A stretch of 64,000 bases of DNA from Mesorhizobium sp. GbtcB19 (GCF_019091085.1 NZ_JAGXJY010000008.1:62001-126000), one strand, 5' to 3'. Positions 1-8,736 are shown, counted from the stretch's first letter. Notes: generated from the letters alone by a model not told the origin. Translations and numbers: made by a program.

Positions 1-373
1 CGGCGCCGGCAACGAACGACTGCGCGATGGGAAAGCCCCCGGCCAGTCCGACGAGCGTGAGCAGGATCGCGCAAACGCCGACCTGGAGGGCGCCCAGGCC
101 GAAGATCTCGCGCCGCAGGCTCCAGAGTCGCGACGGCTGCATTTCGAGGCCGATGATGAAAAGGAACATGACGACGCCGAGCTCGGCGACGTGGAGGATC
201 GATTCCGATTCGGAAAAGACGCGCAGGCCGAACGGGCCGATGACCACACCGGCGGCGAGGTAGCCGAGGATCGAGCCCAGCCCCATGCGCTTGAAGATCG
301 GCACGGCGACGACGCCGGCGGCGAGCAACGCCACCACCTGCACCAGATCGCTGCTCGACGCTTCAGCTGCCAT
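1..373 (-). CDS. Monovalent cation:proton antiporter (KefB/CPA2 family), 5' part
   Basis: N-terminal 124 residues of an integral membrane antiporter; the rest lies beyond the left edge. The protein starts MAAEASSSDLVQVV and runs through helices with the CPA2 signatures GLGSILGYLAAGVVIGP and LGVVMFLFIIGLEMQP, which are typical of KefB/KefC glutathione-regulated potassium efflux systems and related Na+/H+ exchangers of the inner membrane. No C-terminal TrkA-N domain can be checked because the gene is cut. The start ATG (complement of 371-373) faces a roughly 290-base intergenic stretch that carries a palindromic repeat. Family is clear; the transported ion is not. Confidence 0.85.
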   Translation of the reverse strand, partial: MAAEASSSDLVQVVALLAAGVVAVPIFKRMGLGSILGYLAAGVVIGPFGLRVFSESESILHVAELGVVMFLFIIGLEMQPSRLWSLRREIFGLGALQVGVCAILLTLVGLAGGFPIAQSFVAGA

Positions 374-392
374 GCCTGTCATCCTGTTGCTC

Positions 393-494
393 TAAAGCGC
401 GTCGCCTGAAAAAGATTCAGGTGACGCGCTTCAGGTCTTTGCTTGATGCATGTCGTTGTCCCAGAACCGCTGCACACTTTCGGGCGACATGCAT
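393..494. repeat. Rhizobial-type palindromic intergenic repeat, copy 1
   Basis: About 100 bases made of two consecutive inverted repeats. The first pairs 395-410 with 416-431 (16 bases, one mismatch, 5-base loop). The second pairs 446-455 with 485-494 (10 bases, perfect). A clearly related copy lies at 22072-22169 with the same two-hairpin plan. It fills most of the gap between the KefB-like gene and the AraC gene. It resembles the short palindromic intergenic mosaic elements known from rhizobia; no coding potential is seen. Confidence 0.8.
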
Positions 495-581
495 TGGAAG
501 CACTCCTTGCATGCACCGGGAGGGAGAGGCAAGGGCGGGAGGACTGACTGGAAGGGTAGGGGCCTTTGAAGCGGCCTCCGC

Positions 582-610
582 TTGCCTGCCGGACGTTCGG
601 CATCTATAAT
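582..610 (+). promoter_or_regulatory. Candidate sigma-70 promoter for the AraC-family gene
   Basis: TTGCCT at 582-587 is followed after exactly 17 bases by a perfect TATAAT at 605-610. Transcription would start near 617, which coincides with one possible ATG (617) and leaves a 45-base leader before the family-like start at 662. Confidence 0.5.
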
Positions 611-661
611 GGCCAAATGCCTGACTATTCGTCCCGATCGTCTTCGGCGTCCCCTATCCCG

Positions 662-1606
662 ATGGATGCGCTCAGCGAAGTCCTGCAGGACTTTCGCTTG
701 AGCGGGGTCAACTATGGCCGCTGCGAACTCCGACATCCATGGAGCATCGCCTTTCCGCAGCAGAAGCTGCTTCGCTTTCACTTTGTCGGCCAGGGTCCGT
801 GCTGGATCTATACCGAAGCGGAAGGCTGGCAGGAGTTGCGCGACGGCGATCTGGTGCTGCTGCCGCAAGGCATTGCCCATCGGCTGGCCAGTGCGCCGGA
901 CGTTGTCGGCGACTCGCTCGAGGGCTGCCAGGTGACCAAGTTGGGGAGCAATGTCTGCGAGGTGGTACGGCAAGGGACGGGCGCGACAAGCACCCTTTTC
1001 TGCGGCTCCATGGCCTTGGGCGCCTGTGCGCTCAATCCATTGATCACGTTGATGCCGCCGATCATCAAAGGCTGCGACGTGGCCGGCAATGATCCGGTCG
1101 TCGGTCCTTTGCTGGCGGCTATGACGGCGGAGGCCGCGCAACCGCAGATGGGCAGCGCCACGATTCTGTCGCGGATGGCGGACTTGCTGACGGCCAGGCT
1201 TATCCGCTGCTGGGTCAATTGCACGGGAGCCTCGACCACCGGTTGGCTTGCCGCTATCCGCGACCCGCATATCGGCCGCGCCTTGGCGGCCATGCACCGG
1301 GACCCCGGCCACAACTGGACGCTCGAAAGCCTCGCCGCCCTCGCAGGCCAATCGCGCTCGATTTTCGCCGAGCGCTTCAGCGCTGTCTTGGGTGAGGGCG
1401 CCGCGCGCTATCTCGCCCGCCTGCGCATGCAGCTTGCCCGCGAGCTGCTCGGGCAAAACGGCCTGTCGGTCGCCGAGGTCGCTACCCGTCTGGGCTATGA
1501 TAGCGAAGCCTCCTTCGCGCGCGCGTTCAAACGCATCACCAATGTTTCGCCAGGCGTTGTGCGTCGCACAATTCCCGGACGAATGGACATGAATTTCGGA
1601 TTTTAA
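662..1606 (+). CDS. AraC-family transcriptional regulator with cupin sensor domain
   Basis: 314-residue regulator. The N-terminal part (about residues 1-190, starting MDALSEVLQDFRLSG) is the cupin ligand-binding domain common in AraC proteins that begin this way. The C-terminal 100 residues hold two helix-turn-helix motifs, around WTLESLAALAGQSRSIF and LSVAEVATRLGYDSEASF, ending in the usual RAFKRITNVSPG. I chose ATG 662 because it matches the usual family start; ATG 617 would add 15 Ser-rich residues and could be leaderless given the promoter at 582-610. It lies 60 bases upstream of a same-strand MFS exporter, so it probably controls that gene; the inducer is unknown. Confidence 0.85.
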   Translation: MDALSEVLQDFRLSGVNYGRCELRHPWSIAFPQQKLLRFHFVGQGPCWIYTEAEGWQELRDGDLVLLPQGIAHRLASAPDVVGDSLEGCQVTKLGSNVCEVVRQGTGATSTLFCGSMALGACALNPLITLMPPIIKGCDVAGNDPVVGPLLAAMTAEAAQPQMGSATILSRMADLLTARLIRCWVNCTGASTTGWLAAIRDPHIGRALAAMHRDPGHNWTLESLAALAGQSRSIFAERFSAVLGEGAARYLARLRMQLARELLGQNGLSVAEVATRLGYDSEASFARAFKRITNVSPGVVRRTIPGRMDMNFGF

Positions 1607-1666
1607 GATACATATCATCCGATCAGACTCGCCTATCTAAGATCTCCAAACTTTGGAGATCCTTCC

Positions 1667-2875
1667 GTGACTGACACAACATTACAGCTTGAAGACGCGG
1701 CGATCGGCCTTGATGCCGATGCACCGGCCGCGTGGAGCGCGGCCACCTGGTTCGCGGTTATTTCACTGGCGGCCACCAGCTTTGCGCTGGTGTCGGCCGA
1801 ATTCCTGCCGGCCGGTCTGTTGACACCGATGGCGCGCGATCTCGGCATCAGCGAGGGAACGGCCGGACAGGTCGTCACCGCTACCGCTTCGGTCGGCGCC
1901 GTGACGGCCATGTTGAGCAACGTTCTCATCGGCCGATTGAACCGTAAGACGGTGCTGGTTGGCCTCATGGTCCTGGCGATCGCTTCCAACATCCTTGCCG
2001 CGCTGGCGCCCAATTTCTGGCTGCTGCTGCTGGGCCGGGCGGGGCTTGGAATCGCCATCAGCGCCTTCTGGGCGCTATCGGTTGCCGTCGTGGCCAGGCT
2101 GGTCGGCGCCAATGCGACAGGTCGAGGCATGGGTATCGTCACCCTCGGCGTGTCGCTCGCAACCATCGCAGCACCCTCGATGGGGGCGTTGATCAGCGAC
2201 TGGCTGGGGTGGCGCAGCGCCATGGCCATGACGGCGGGACTGGCTGTGGTTGCCATGCTGCTGCAGTTGCTGAGCCTGCCGGCCTTGCCTGCGACAGCCA
2301 GCAATAGTCTTGCGGATGTGTTCCGACTGACACGGCGGCGCGGCATTCAACTCGGCATGCTGGCCATTCTTTTGCTGATGACAGGCCATTTCGCCGGTTC
2401 CGTCTATGTGCGCCCCTTCCTCGAACAGGTGACGCAGCTTGCAACAGGGCCAATTGCGCTCGCCCTGCTCGGATTTGGCATCGCCGCCGTGATCGGCAAC
2501 GTTGCCGGCGGCCGCCTGGCGGACGCCAATATCCGCGTGGCTCTCGTGGTTACCGCCGTGTTGATGGCGCTTGCGGCGCTGGCACTGGTGCTTTGGGGCG
2601 TGCACATCGGCATTGCCTTCGGCTTCGTCACGCTTTGGGGCCTGGCCTTCGGCATGGGGCCGGTGGTGCTGCCGACCAATCTGTCGCGTGCGGCGCCTGA
2701 TGCGCTGGAAGCGGCGGGCAGCCTGATGGTGGTCTCTTTCCAGGTTGCCATCACCACCGGCGCGGTTGTCGGCGGTTATGTGGTGGACACCTATGGCCCC
2801 ACGGGGCCCTTGACCCTTACCGCCGTCCTTGCCGCATCGACAGTCATGCTGGCGCTGCTGCAGCCTCGAGGGTGA
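1667..2875 (+). CDS. MFS transporter, DHA1/AraJ-like efflux protein
   Basis: 402-residue protein with about twelve hydrophobic segments, a Major Facilitator Superfamily drug:H+ antiporter-1 type permease of the inner membrane. The signature after the second helix reads NVLIGRLNRKTVLVGLM, and the first helix carries SAEFLPAGLLTPMARDLG, the pattern of AraJ/YdhP/PbuE-type sugar, purine or drug exporters. Start is GTG 1667 with GGAG (1652-1658 region) just upstream; there is no better ATG. It follows the AraC gene by 60 bases on the same strand and is probably its target. Substrate cannot be told from sequence. Confidence 0.85.
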   Translation: MTDTTLQLEDAAIGLDADAPAAWSAATWFAVISLAATSFALVSAEFLPAGLLTPMARDLGISEGTAGQVVTATASVGAVTAMLSNVLIGRLNRKTVLVGLMVLAIASNILAALAPNFWLLLLGRAGLGIAISAFWALSVAVVARLVGANATGRGMGIVTLGVSLATIAAPSMGALISDWLGWRSAMAMTAGLAVVAMLLQLLSLPALPATASNSLADVFRLTRRRGIQLGMLAILLLMTGHFAGSVYVRPFLEQVTQLATGPIALALLGFGIAAVIGNVAGGRLADANIRVALVVTAVLMALAALALVLWGVHIGIAFGFVTLWGLAFGMGPVVLPTNLSRAAPDALEAAGSLMVVSFQVAITTGAVVGGYVVDTYGPTGPLTLTAVLAASTVMLALLQPRG

Positions 2876-2987
2876 ACTCTTCTCCGACGGACGTGATATT
2901 GCAGCCTGGTTACACAAGTTTACGCGGCCCGGTTGTTGCGTGCCGCCACAATCAGCGGTTATGGCACGTTCGGCTTCGGCCATTGGA

Positions 2988-3015
2988 GGCAGCGGCGATG
3001 GGCCGCTGCCTTTTT
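2988..3015 (+). terminator. Rho-independent terminator or attenuator ahead of the lipoprotein gene
   Basis: A perfect 9-bp stem (2988-2996 with 3002-3010), 5-base loop and T5 tract at 3011-3015. It ends one base before the GAGGAG ribosome-binding site (3016-3021) of the next gene, so it either ends MFS transcription or acts as an attenuator in the leader of the small lipoprotein gene. Confidence 0.75.
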
Positions 3016-3030
3016 GAGGAGATGACTGAC

Positions 3031-3297
3031 ATGAAGAAGTTTTTGCTCGTTGCCGTCGGTGTTGCGGCGCTGGCCGGCTCGGCTTGCTCCAAGGCGCCGC
3101 AATGCACGCAGGAGATGGCCACCAAGAAGGCGCAGGACATGGCTGCCGCTCTCCAGGCGGCGATCACCAAGGATCCGAGCAAGGCCGCCGACCTGACCGC
3201 CAAGGTGCAGGCCGTGACGACGAAGTATCAGGGCGCGACGACGCTCGACGAAGCCTGCAAGGCCTATGACGAGCTGACCGCCACCATCAAGGGTTGA
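3031..3297 (+). CDS. Small putative lipoprotein, helical, function unknown
   Basis: 88-residue protein starting MKKFLLVAVGVAALAGSACS, a signal peptide whose end resembles a lipobox (AGSAC, Cys 19), so probably a lipid-anchored periplasmic protein. The mature part is Ala/Lys rich with two further Cys (CTQEM and EACKAYDEL) that could form a disulfide, and looks fully helical. GAGGAG sits 9 bases upstream of ATG 3031, which favours this start over ATG 3022. Single-gene unit with a terminator hairpin just upstream and another just downstream. I do not recognise the family. Confidence 0.75.
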   Translation: MKKFLLVAVGVAALAGSACSKAPQCTQEMATKKAQDMAAALQAAITKDPSKAADLTAKVQAVTTKYQGATTLDEACKAYDELTATIKG

Positions 3298-3320
3298 GCC
3301 CAACCGTCGAGAAACGAGAA

Positions 3321-3350
3321 GGCGGTGGCCACGCGGCCGCCGCCTTTTTT
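3321..3350 (+). terminator. Rho-independent terminator of the lipoprotein gene
   Basis: 10-bp stem (3321-3330 with 3335-3344, one G-T wobble), ACGC loop, and a T6 tract at 3345-3350. It lies 23 bases after the lipoprotein stop codon, between convergent genes. Confidence 0.9.
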
Positions 3351-3382
3351 GTTTGCGCTCCGCTTGAGCTTCTTGAGATGTT

Positions 3383-4285
3383 TCAGGCTATCGCCATTAC
3401 CCGTTTGTGGTCGGCGACTTCCGAGAGCAGCCAGTCCTGGAACAGGCCGGTGCCCGGCTTGTTTCCGATGCTGCGGCGCTGATGCAGGTAGATGCCGGCC
3501 GGATAGGTGTGGCGGGCGCTGAACGGGGCGACGAGCCTGCCTTGCTGCAGAAGGTCCTGCGCCATCATGGTGTCGGCCAAGGCGATCCCGGCGCCGTTTA
3601 TCACCTCGCGCATGATCAAGGTGCAGTCGTCGAGCGTCGTGCTGGATTTCGGCGTGGTGTCCAGGACGCCTTCCTGTTCCAGCCATCGCCGCCAGCGCAT
3701 GCTCTCGCATTCGTGGATCAGGTGGTGATTGACCAGATCGGCAGGCGTTTTGAGCGGCACCGGTCCTTCCAGCAGCGAGGGCGCGCAGACCGGGGTCAGA
3801 ACCAGCGGGATCAGCAGCGTCAAGGCCGGGCCGGCCTTGTAGACGAACTCATCGACAATGGCCAAATCGAAGTTGGCGCGCTTGCCCGAGGTCGAGATCT
3901 CCAGATCCACGGCCGGATGCAGCTTGCGGAAGTTCGGCAGCCGGTCCGCCAGCCAAAGATTTAGAACCGCCGGCACGCAGAGCACCCTGACGCGCTGCGT
4001 CCTGCCGTGGCCCGGGCTATCGACGAAACTGACATCGCCGGTAGCGCGCCAGATGGCCTCGAATGCCTCGGAGAGGCTGCGCGCATAATATGAGCCCCTG
4101 ATGGTCGGGGTTATCTGGCGAAAGCCACGCTCGAACAGGTCCTGGCCAAGGTTCCTCTCAAGCGCGCGGATGTGGCGGCTGACGGCCGAGGGCGTCAGAT
4201 GCAGTTCTTCGGCGGCATCCTTGATGCTGCCGAGGCGCGCGGCGGCCTCGAAAGCGCGCATGCCATTGAGTGAGGGCAGGGCCAT
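3383..4285 (-). CDS. LysR-family transcriptional regulator (GcvA-like)
   Basis: 300-residue LysR regulator starting MALPSLNGMRAFEAAARLGS, with the winged helix-turn-helix in residues 4-63 (SIKDAAEELHLTPSAVSRHI) and the GcvA-type LPSLNAL-like opening. The remainder is the two-lobed effector-binding domain. ATG 4285 gives the standard family length; a 32-residue longer reading is not needed. It is divergent from the peptidase/peptide-transport operon beginning at 4544, which is its most likely target. A directly repeated element at 4300-4325 lies immediately upstream and may be its binding site. Confidence 0.85.
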   Translation of the reverse strand: MALPSLNGMRAFEAAARLGSIKDAAEELHLTPSAVSRHIRALERNLGQDLFERGFRQITPTIRGSYYARSLSEAFEAIWRATGDVSFVDSPGHGRTQRVRVLCVPAVLNLWLADRLPNFRKLHPAVDLEISTSGKRANFDLAIVDEFVYKAGPALTLLIPLVLTPVCAPSLLEGPVPLKTPADLVNHHLIHECESMRWRRWLEQEGVLDTTPKSSTTLDDCTLIMREVINGAGIALADTMMAQDLLQQGRLVAPFSARHTYPAGIYLHQRRSIGNKPGTGLFQDWLLSEVADHKRVMAIA

Positions 4286-4299
4286 TGGCCGATCATGAA

Positions 4300-4325
4300 T
4301 TGTCAGTTGAGTTTTTGTCAATCGA
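4300..4325. promoter_or_regulatory. Candidate LysR operator: direct repeat
   Basis: TTGTCAGTTGA (4300-4310) and TTGTCAATCGA (4315-4325) are two near-identical 11-mers with 15 bases between their starts. They lie 15-40 bases upstream of the LysR start in the divergent intergenic region, where autoregulatory LysR sites usually sit. Confidence 0.4.
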
Positions 4326-4543
4326 CTTGGGCAAAATTGGCGTTTGATCGCCTGGCCGGTTCGGGGATACCCAAATGGCAAGAGCGACTAAGTCGCCATC
4401 CGAAAACGATTATTTGGGCACTCCGATGCCGTTGCACCAGCGGCGGAGACCGGCACGACCGGTTTCCACTGTTGGCCGGCGAAGCTTTGCGCATGACGCA
4501 GGCTGGCCTCGCGAGCGCCTGTAAAATGGGAGAACGAGCGTCT

Positions 4544-6058
4544 ATGCCTCAGTCGCCGGTGCCGGTCTTTGAAGCGGCGGACGAGATTTCCCAGGAAACC
4601 TCCGTCGTCGTGATCCTGCAGACCGCTCGGAGCGGCTTTGGCCTCCGGGCGGCGGCGCTCGATGCCGAACTGAACGGGATTTTGTCCCGCGCCTGTTCCG
4701 ATCCGGCCGCGCTTTCGCAATCCGGCGCTTGCGTCGATGTCATCGCCCCCAAGGCCGTATCGGCCCGGCGCGTGGTGGTTCTGGCCTTGGGCGATGCCGA
4801 AGCCGTAACCCCGCTCTCGCTGGCGCGGGCCGGCGGTTCGCTTGCTGCGCATCTGGAAGGCAAGGGCGAATGCTCGGCCACTCTTGTTTTGGACCCGCTC
4901 GCCGGTGTCGACCTGCCGGCAGCGGAAATCCTGGCGCGGGTCGCGCTCGGCATGCGGCTGCGGCGCTATCGCTTCGACATGCGCAACCGCCGGCAAGGGG
5001 CAGGCGCCGACCGAACCTTGCGGGTGCAGTTGATCGGCGCTGCCGGTCCGGAACTGAACGCGGCGCTGGCGCGGATCAATGCCATTGCCGACGGTGTCGA
5101 ATATGCGCGTACGCTGGTCAACCTGCCGCCAAACCATCTCCACCCCGACAATTTCCATGCCCATCTGGAGCCGTTGCGCGAGGCCGGCATCGACGTCGAG
5201 ATCCTCGACCCGGCACGGCTGAAAGAGCTCGGCATGAATGCGATCCTGGCCGTCGGGTCGGGTTCGGCGCGGCCGCCGCGCGTCGCGGTCCTGCGCTATC
5301 GCGGCAAGGGCGCTCCGGCGCAGCCGCTCGCTTTCGTCGGCAAGGGCGTCTGCTTCGATTCTGGCGGCCTGTGCATCAAGCGCGGCGAGCAGATGTTCGA
5401 CATGAAGGCCGACATGGGTGGCGCCGCCGCAGTGGTCGGCCTGTTGATCGCGCTCGCCCGGCAAGGCAGCCAGGTGCATGCCGTCGGCGTGCTCGGCATT
5501 GCCGAGAACATGCCGTCCGGCACCGCGCTCAAGCCGCGCGACATCATCACGACGGCGTCGGGACAGACGGTCGAGGTGTTCGACACGGATGCGGAAGGCC
5601 GGCTGATCCTGGCCGACTGCCTCTATTACGCCGCCTCGCGCTTCAATCCCTCGGTGATCGTCGACCTGGCGACGCTGACCTATTCGGTGATGCGCGGCCT
5701 CGGCTCGGTGTTCGCCGGTCTTTTCAGCACCGACGACACCATCGCCGCGCGCATGATCGCGGCGGGAGAAAAGGTCGGCGAGCGGTTCTGGCAGCTGCCG
5801 CTCGACCGCGCCTATGACGAGGGACTCCAATCGCCCTTCGCCGATATCCGTCACCACGCCAAGGACATGGAAGACGGCGACGCGCCCTATGCGGCTGCCT
5901 TCCTGCGCAATTTCACCGAGGATCGTCCCTGGGTGCATCTCGACATTGCCGGCAAGGAACTGGCCGACAAGGATCGGCCTCTGGGCCGGGAGGGCGCCAC
6001 GGCATTCGGCGTGCAGATGCTGGAAGAGTGGGTTCAGTCCGGCCGGGCGGCGAGCTAG
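4544..6058 (+). CDS. pepA: Leucyl aminopeptidase family protein (M17)
   Basis: 504-residue cytosolic M17 metallopeptidase that removes N-terminal residues from peptides using two divalent metal ions. The metal and catalytic motifs are present: VGKGVCFDSGGLCIK, DMKADMGGAA and DTDAEGR (usually NTDAEGR, so the first Asn is Asp here). Length is normal for the family. I chose ATG 4544 because GGGAGAACGAG precedes it at suitable distance; ATG 4493 is possible. It is the first gene of a run encoding a second peptidase and a complete peptide ABC transporter, so it probably degrades imported peptides. Confidence 0.9.
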   Translation: MPQSPVPVFEAADEISQETSVVVILQTARSGFGLRAAALDAELNGILSRACSDPAALSQSGACVDVIAPKAVSARRVVVLALGDAEAVTPLSLARAGGSLAAHLEGKGECSATLVLDPLAGVDLPAAEILARVALGMRLRRYRFDMRNRRQGAGADRTLRVQLIGAAGPELNAALARINAIADGVEYARTLVNLPPNHLHPDNFHAHLEPLREAGIDVEILDPARLKELGMNAILAVGSGSARPPRVAVLRYRGKGAPAQPLAFVGKGVCFDSGGLCIKRGEQMFDMKADMGGAAAVVGLLIALARQGSQVHAVGVLGIAENMPSGTALKPRDIITTASGQTVEVFDTDAEGRLILADCLYYAASRFNPSVIVDLATLTYSVMRGLGSVFAGLFSTDDTIAARMIAAGEKVGERFWQLPLDRAYDEGLQSPFADIRHHAKDMEDGDAPYAAAFLRNFTEDRPWVHLDIAGKELADKDRPLGREGATAFGVQMLEEWVQSGRAAS

Positions 6059-6096
6059 GCGGCGACAGCATGTCTTCAACCACGCAAGGAGCCGGG

Positions 6097-7002
6097 ATGT
6101 CGTTTGAGATCGTCAGCAAGGAAGGCCGGGCCGGTTTCGGCGCCTACGAAACCTGGTATCGGATCAGCGGCGAGCTCGATGCCGGCAAGGCCCCGGTGGT
6201 GATCCTGCATGGCGGGCCAGGTGCTGCCCATAATTACGTCGACGCCTACAAGCTTCTCGCCCGAGGCGGCCGCGCCGTCATCCATTACGACCAACTGGGC
6301 TGCGGCAACTCCACCTTGCTGCCGCAAAAGGGGGCCGATTTCTGGACGCCCGGGCTCTTCATCGACGAATTGGAAAACCTGGTCGACCATCTCGGCATCC
6401 GTGGCGGCTTCCACGTGCTCGGGCAGAGCTGGGGCGGCATGCTGGGCGCCGAATATGGCGTCACCCGGCCGCAAGGCCTGAAGTCGCTTACCATCGCCAA
6501 CTCGCCGGCTTCGATGAAGCTATGGGTCGAGGAGGCCAACCGGCTGCGCGCCGACCTGCCCAAGGACGTGCAGGAAACGCTGACCCGCCACGAGCAGGCC
6601 GGCACGACGGATGATCCGGCCTACCAGGAAGCGACGATGCGGTTCTACGAACGGCATGTCTGCCGGGTCGTGCCGTTCCCGCCCGAGGTGACGGAGACCT
6701 TCGCCCAGATCGTTCGCAACCCGACCGTCTACAATGTGATGAACGGCCCGAACGAGTTCCACGTCATCGGCACGCTGAAGAGCTGGAGCGTCATCGATCG
6801 CCTGCCGGCCATCGAGGTTCCCACACTGCTCATTTCCGGCCGCTACGACGAAGCCACGCCCGCGACCGTGCAGCCCTTCAAGGACGGCATCCAGGGATCG
6901 CGCTGGCGGATCTTCGAGCATTCCAGCCACATGCCGCATGTCGAGGAGCAAGAGGCGTGCATGCGGGTGGTGGGAGACTTCCTGGACGACAACGACAACT
7001 GA
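6097..7002 (+). CDS. Proline iminopeptidase / proline-specific peptidase (alpha/beta hydrolase)
   Basis: 301-residue alpha/beta hydrolase of the proline-specific peptidase group. Visible motifs are the oxyanion-loop HGGPGAAHNY, DQLGCGNS and the nucleophile elbow GQSWGG, followed by a late Asp (SGRYDEATP) and His (HSSHMPH) to complete the triad. It would release N-terminal proline or act as an L-amino acid amidase. AAGGAG at 6086-6091 decides for ATG 6097 rather than the upstream ATG 6070. It lies 38 bases after the aminopeptidase and 18 before a peptide-binding protein, which fits peptide catabolism. Confidence 0.85.
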   Translation: MSFEIVSKEGRAGFGAYETWYRISGELDAGKAPVVILHGGPGAAHNYVDAYKLLARGGRAVIHYDQLGCGNSTLLPQKGADFWTPGLFIDELENLVDHLGIRGGFHVLGQSWGGMLGAEYGVTRPQGLKSLTIANSPASMKLWVEEANRLRADLPKDVQETLTRHEQAGTTDDPAYQEATMRFYERHVCRVVPFPPEVTETFAQIVRNPTVYNVMNGPNEFHVIGTLKSWSVIDRLPAIEVPTLLISGRYDEATPATVQPFKDGIQGSRWRIFEHSSHMPHVEEQEACMRVVGDFLDDNDN

Positions 7003-7020
7003 GAAAAGGGGAATGACGAC

Positions 7021-8682
7021 ATGAAGAAACTGCTTTTGGCGGCATCAGTCGCGGCATTGCTGGCCGGCTCGTGGCTGGCTCCGGCGCAAGCCGAATATCT
7101 CAAGGAGCACCGAGGCGGCACCATCCGCCTGCTCGCCCGATCGGCTGCCGGAACGCTCGATCCGCACATCAACTACACCGACCAGGGCTGGCAGATGTAC
7201 CAGCCGATCTATGACGGCCTGGTCACCTTCCGCAAGGCCGAGGGCGTCGACGGCTTCAAGGTCGTTGCCGATCTGGCCGAGGCGCTGCCCACGGTCAGCA
7301 ATGACGGCAAGACCTTCACCTTCAAGCTGCGCAAGGGCATCAAGTTCTCCAACGGCCAGGATCTCGGCGTGAAGGACGTCGTCGCTTCCTTCCAGCGCAT
7401 TTTCAAGATCTCCGGGCCGACGTCGGGCACCTTCTATGCCGGCATCGTCGGCGCCGACAAATGCCTGGCCGACACCAAGAGCTGCACGCTGGAAGGCGGC
7501 GTCGTCGCCGACGAGGCGGCCGGCACGATCACCCTCAATCTCACCAAGCCGGACGCCGAGATCCTCTACAAGCTGGCCTTGCCGCATGCCGTGATCCTGC
7601 CGGCGGATACACCGGCCGAGGACATGGGCTCCAAGCCGATCCCCAGCACCGGCCCCTACATGATCTCGGCCTTCGATCCCAACAAGGGCATGACGGTTTC
7701 CCGCAACCCCAATTTCAAGCAGTGGAGCGAGGAAGCCCAGCCGGACGGTTACCCGGATGTCGTACAATATGATTTCGGCCTGTCGGAAGAGGCCGCCGTT
7801 ACCGCCATCCAGAACGGTGAGGCGGACTGGATGTTCGACGCCCTGCCCAGCGACCGTCTCGGCGAACTCGGCAGCAAGTCGATGGACCAGCTGCACATCT
7901 CGCCGCTTTCGGCCTGGTGGTACGCGCCGCTCAACACCCGTATGGCTCCGTTCGACAACGAAAAGGCCCGCCAGGCCGTCGCCTATGCGGTCGACCGCAA
8001 CACGCTGGTCAAGCTGTTCGGCGGCAAGGTGCTGGCTTCCCCGGTCTGCCAGGTCCTGCCGCCGGACTTCCCCGGACATGAGGACTATTGTCCCTTCACC
8101 AAGAACCCTGGCGCCAAATGGTCGGCTCCGGATGTCGACAAGGCCAAGCAGCTCGTCGAGGAATCGGGCACCAAGGGCCAGAAGGTGACCATCATCGTCG
8201 AGGATACCGCGATCTCGCGGTCGATCGGCGTCTATCTGCAGAGCGTGCTGACCAACATCGGCTATGTCGCCGACGTCAAGCCGATCTCGTCCAACCTGCA
8301 GTTCACCTACATCCAGAACACCAACAACAAAGTGCAGATGTCCGTCACCCAGTGGTACAAGGACTATCCGGCGGCTTCGGACTTCCTGAACATCCTGTTC
8401 AGCTGCGCCTCCTATCGCGAAGGCTCGGACGCCTCGATCAACATCTCCGGCTTCTGCGACAAGGATATCGACGCTGAGATGCAGAAGGCGCTGGACCTCG
8501 GCGTGACCGACCAGAAGGCGGCAGACAAGCTGTGGGCCGCGATCGACAAGCAGGTCACCGACAAGGCGCCGGCGGTCGGTCTCTTCACGCCGAAGCGGCT
8601 CGATTTCGTCAGCAAGCGCATCGGCAATTTCAAGTTCAACCCGCAGTTCAACTGGATTGTCACCCAGTCCTGGGTGCAGTAG
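7021..8682 (+). CDS. ABC transporter substrate-binding protein, peptide/nickel family 5
   Basis: 553-residue periplasmic binding protein of the DppA/OppA class (SBP family 5). A Sec signal peptide (MKKLLLAASVAALLAGSWLA, cleavage near PAQA-E) leads the protein. Family motifs include GGTIRLLARSAAGTLDPH near the start and ARQAVAYAVDRNTLV in the middle. It begins 18 bases after the iminopeptidase and is followed by two permeases and two ATPases, making it the capture component of the system. Its 3' end is embedded in a three-copy tandem repeat. Ligand is probably a peptide by context. Confidence 0.9.
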   Translation: MKKLLLAASVAALLAGSWLAPAQAEYLKEHRGGTIRLLARSAAGTLDPHINYTDQGWQMYQPIYDGLVTFRKAEGVDGFKVVADLAEALPTVSNDGKTFTFKLRKGIKFSNGQDLGVKDVVASFQRIFKISGPTSGTFYAGIVGADKCLADTKSCTLEGGVVADEAAGTITLNLTKPDAEILYKLALPHAVILPADTPAEDMGSKPIPSTGPYMISAFDPNKGMTVSRNPNFKQWSEEAQPDGYPDVVQYDFGLSEEAAVTAIQNGEADWMFDALPSDRLGELGSKSMDQLHISPLSAWWYAPLNTRMAPFDNEKARQAVAYAVDRNTLVKLFGGKVLASPVCQVLPPDFPGHEDYCPFTKNPGAKWSAPDVDKAKQLVEESGTKGQKVTIIVEDTAISRSIGVYLQSVLTNIGYVADVKPISSNLQFTYIQNTNNKVQMSVTQWYKDYPAASDFLNILFSCASYREGSDASINISGFCDKDIDAEMQKALDLGVTDQKAADKLWAAIDKQVTDKAPAVGLFTPKRLDFVSKRIGNFKFNPQFNWIVTQSWVQ

Positions 8683-8715
8683 GGCCTGGGTGCAGTAAAG
8701 GGCCTGGGTGCAGTA
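8669..8715 (+). repeat. Three-copy tandem repeat at the 3' end of the binding-protein gene
   Basis: CCTGGGTGCAGTA occurs at 8669-8681, 8685-8697 and 8703-8715. The first copy includes the natural stop codon; copies two and three lie in the 54-base gap before the permease gene and look like slippage duplications of the gene's end. Confidence 0.9.
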
Positions 8716-8736
8716 ACGAACCGCGGAAGGCACATC

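Noticed and set aside
4388..6079. Open frame of about 563 codons antisense to pepA
   Set aside because: Same GC-bias shadow; pepA motifs lie on the plus strand.
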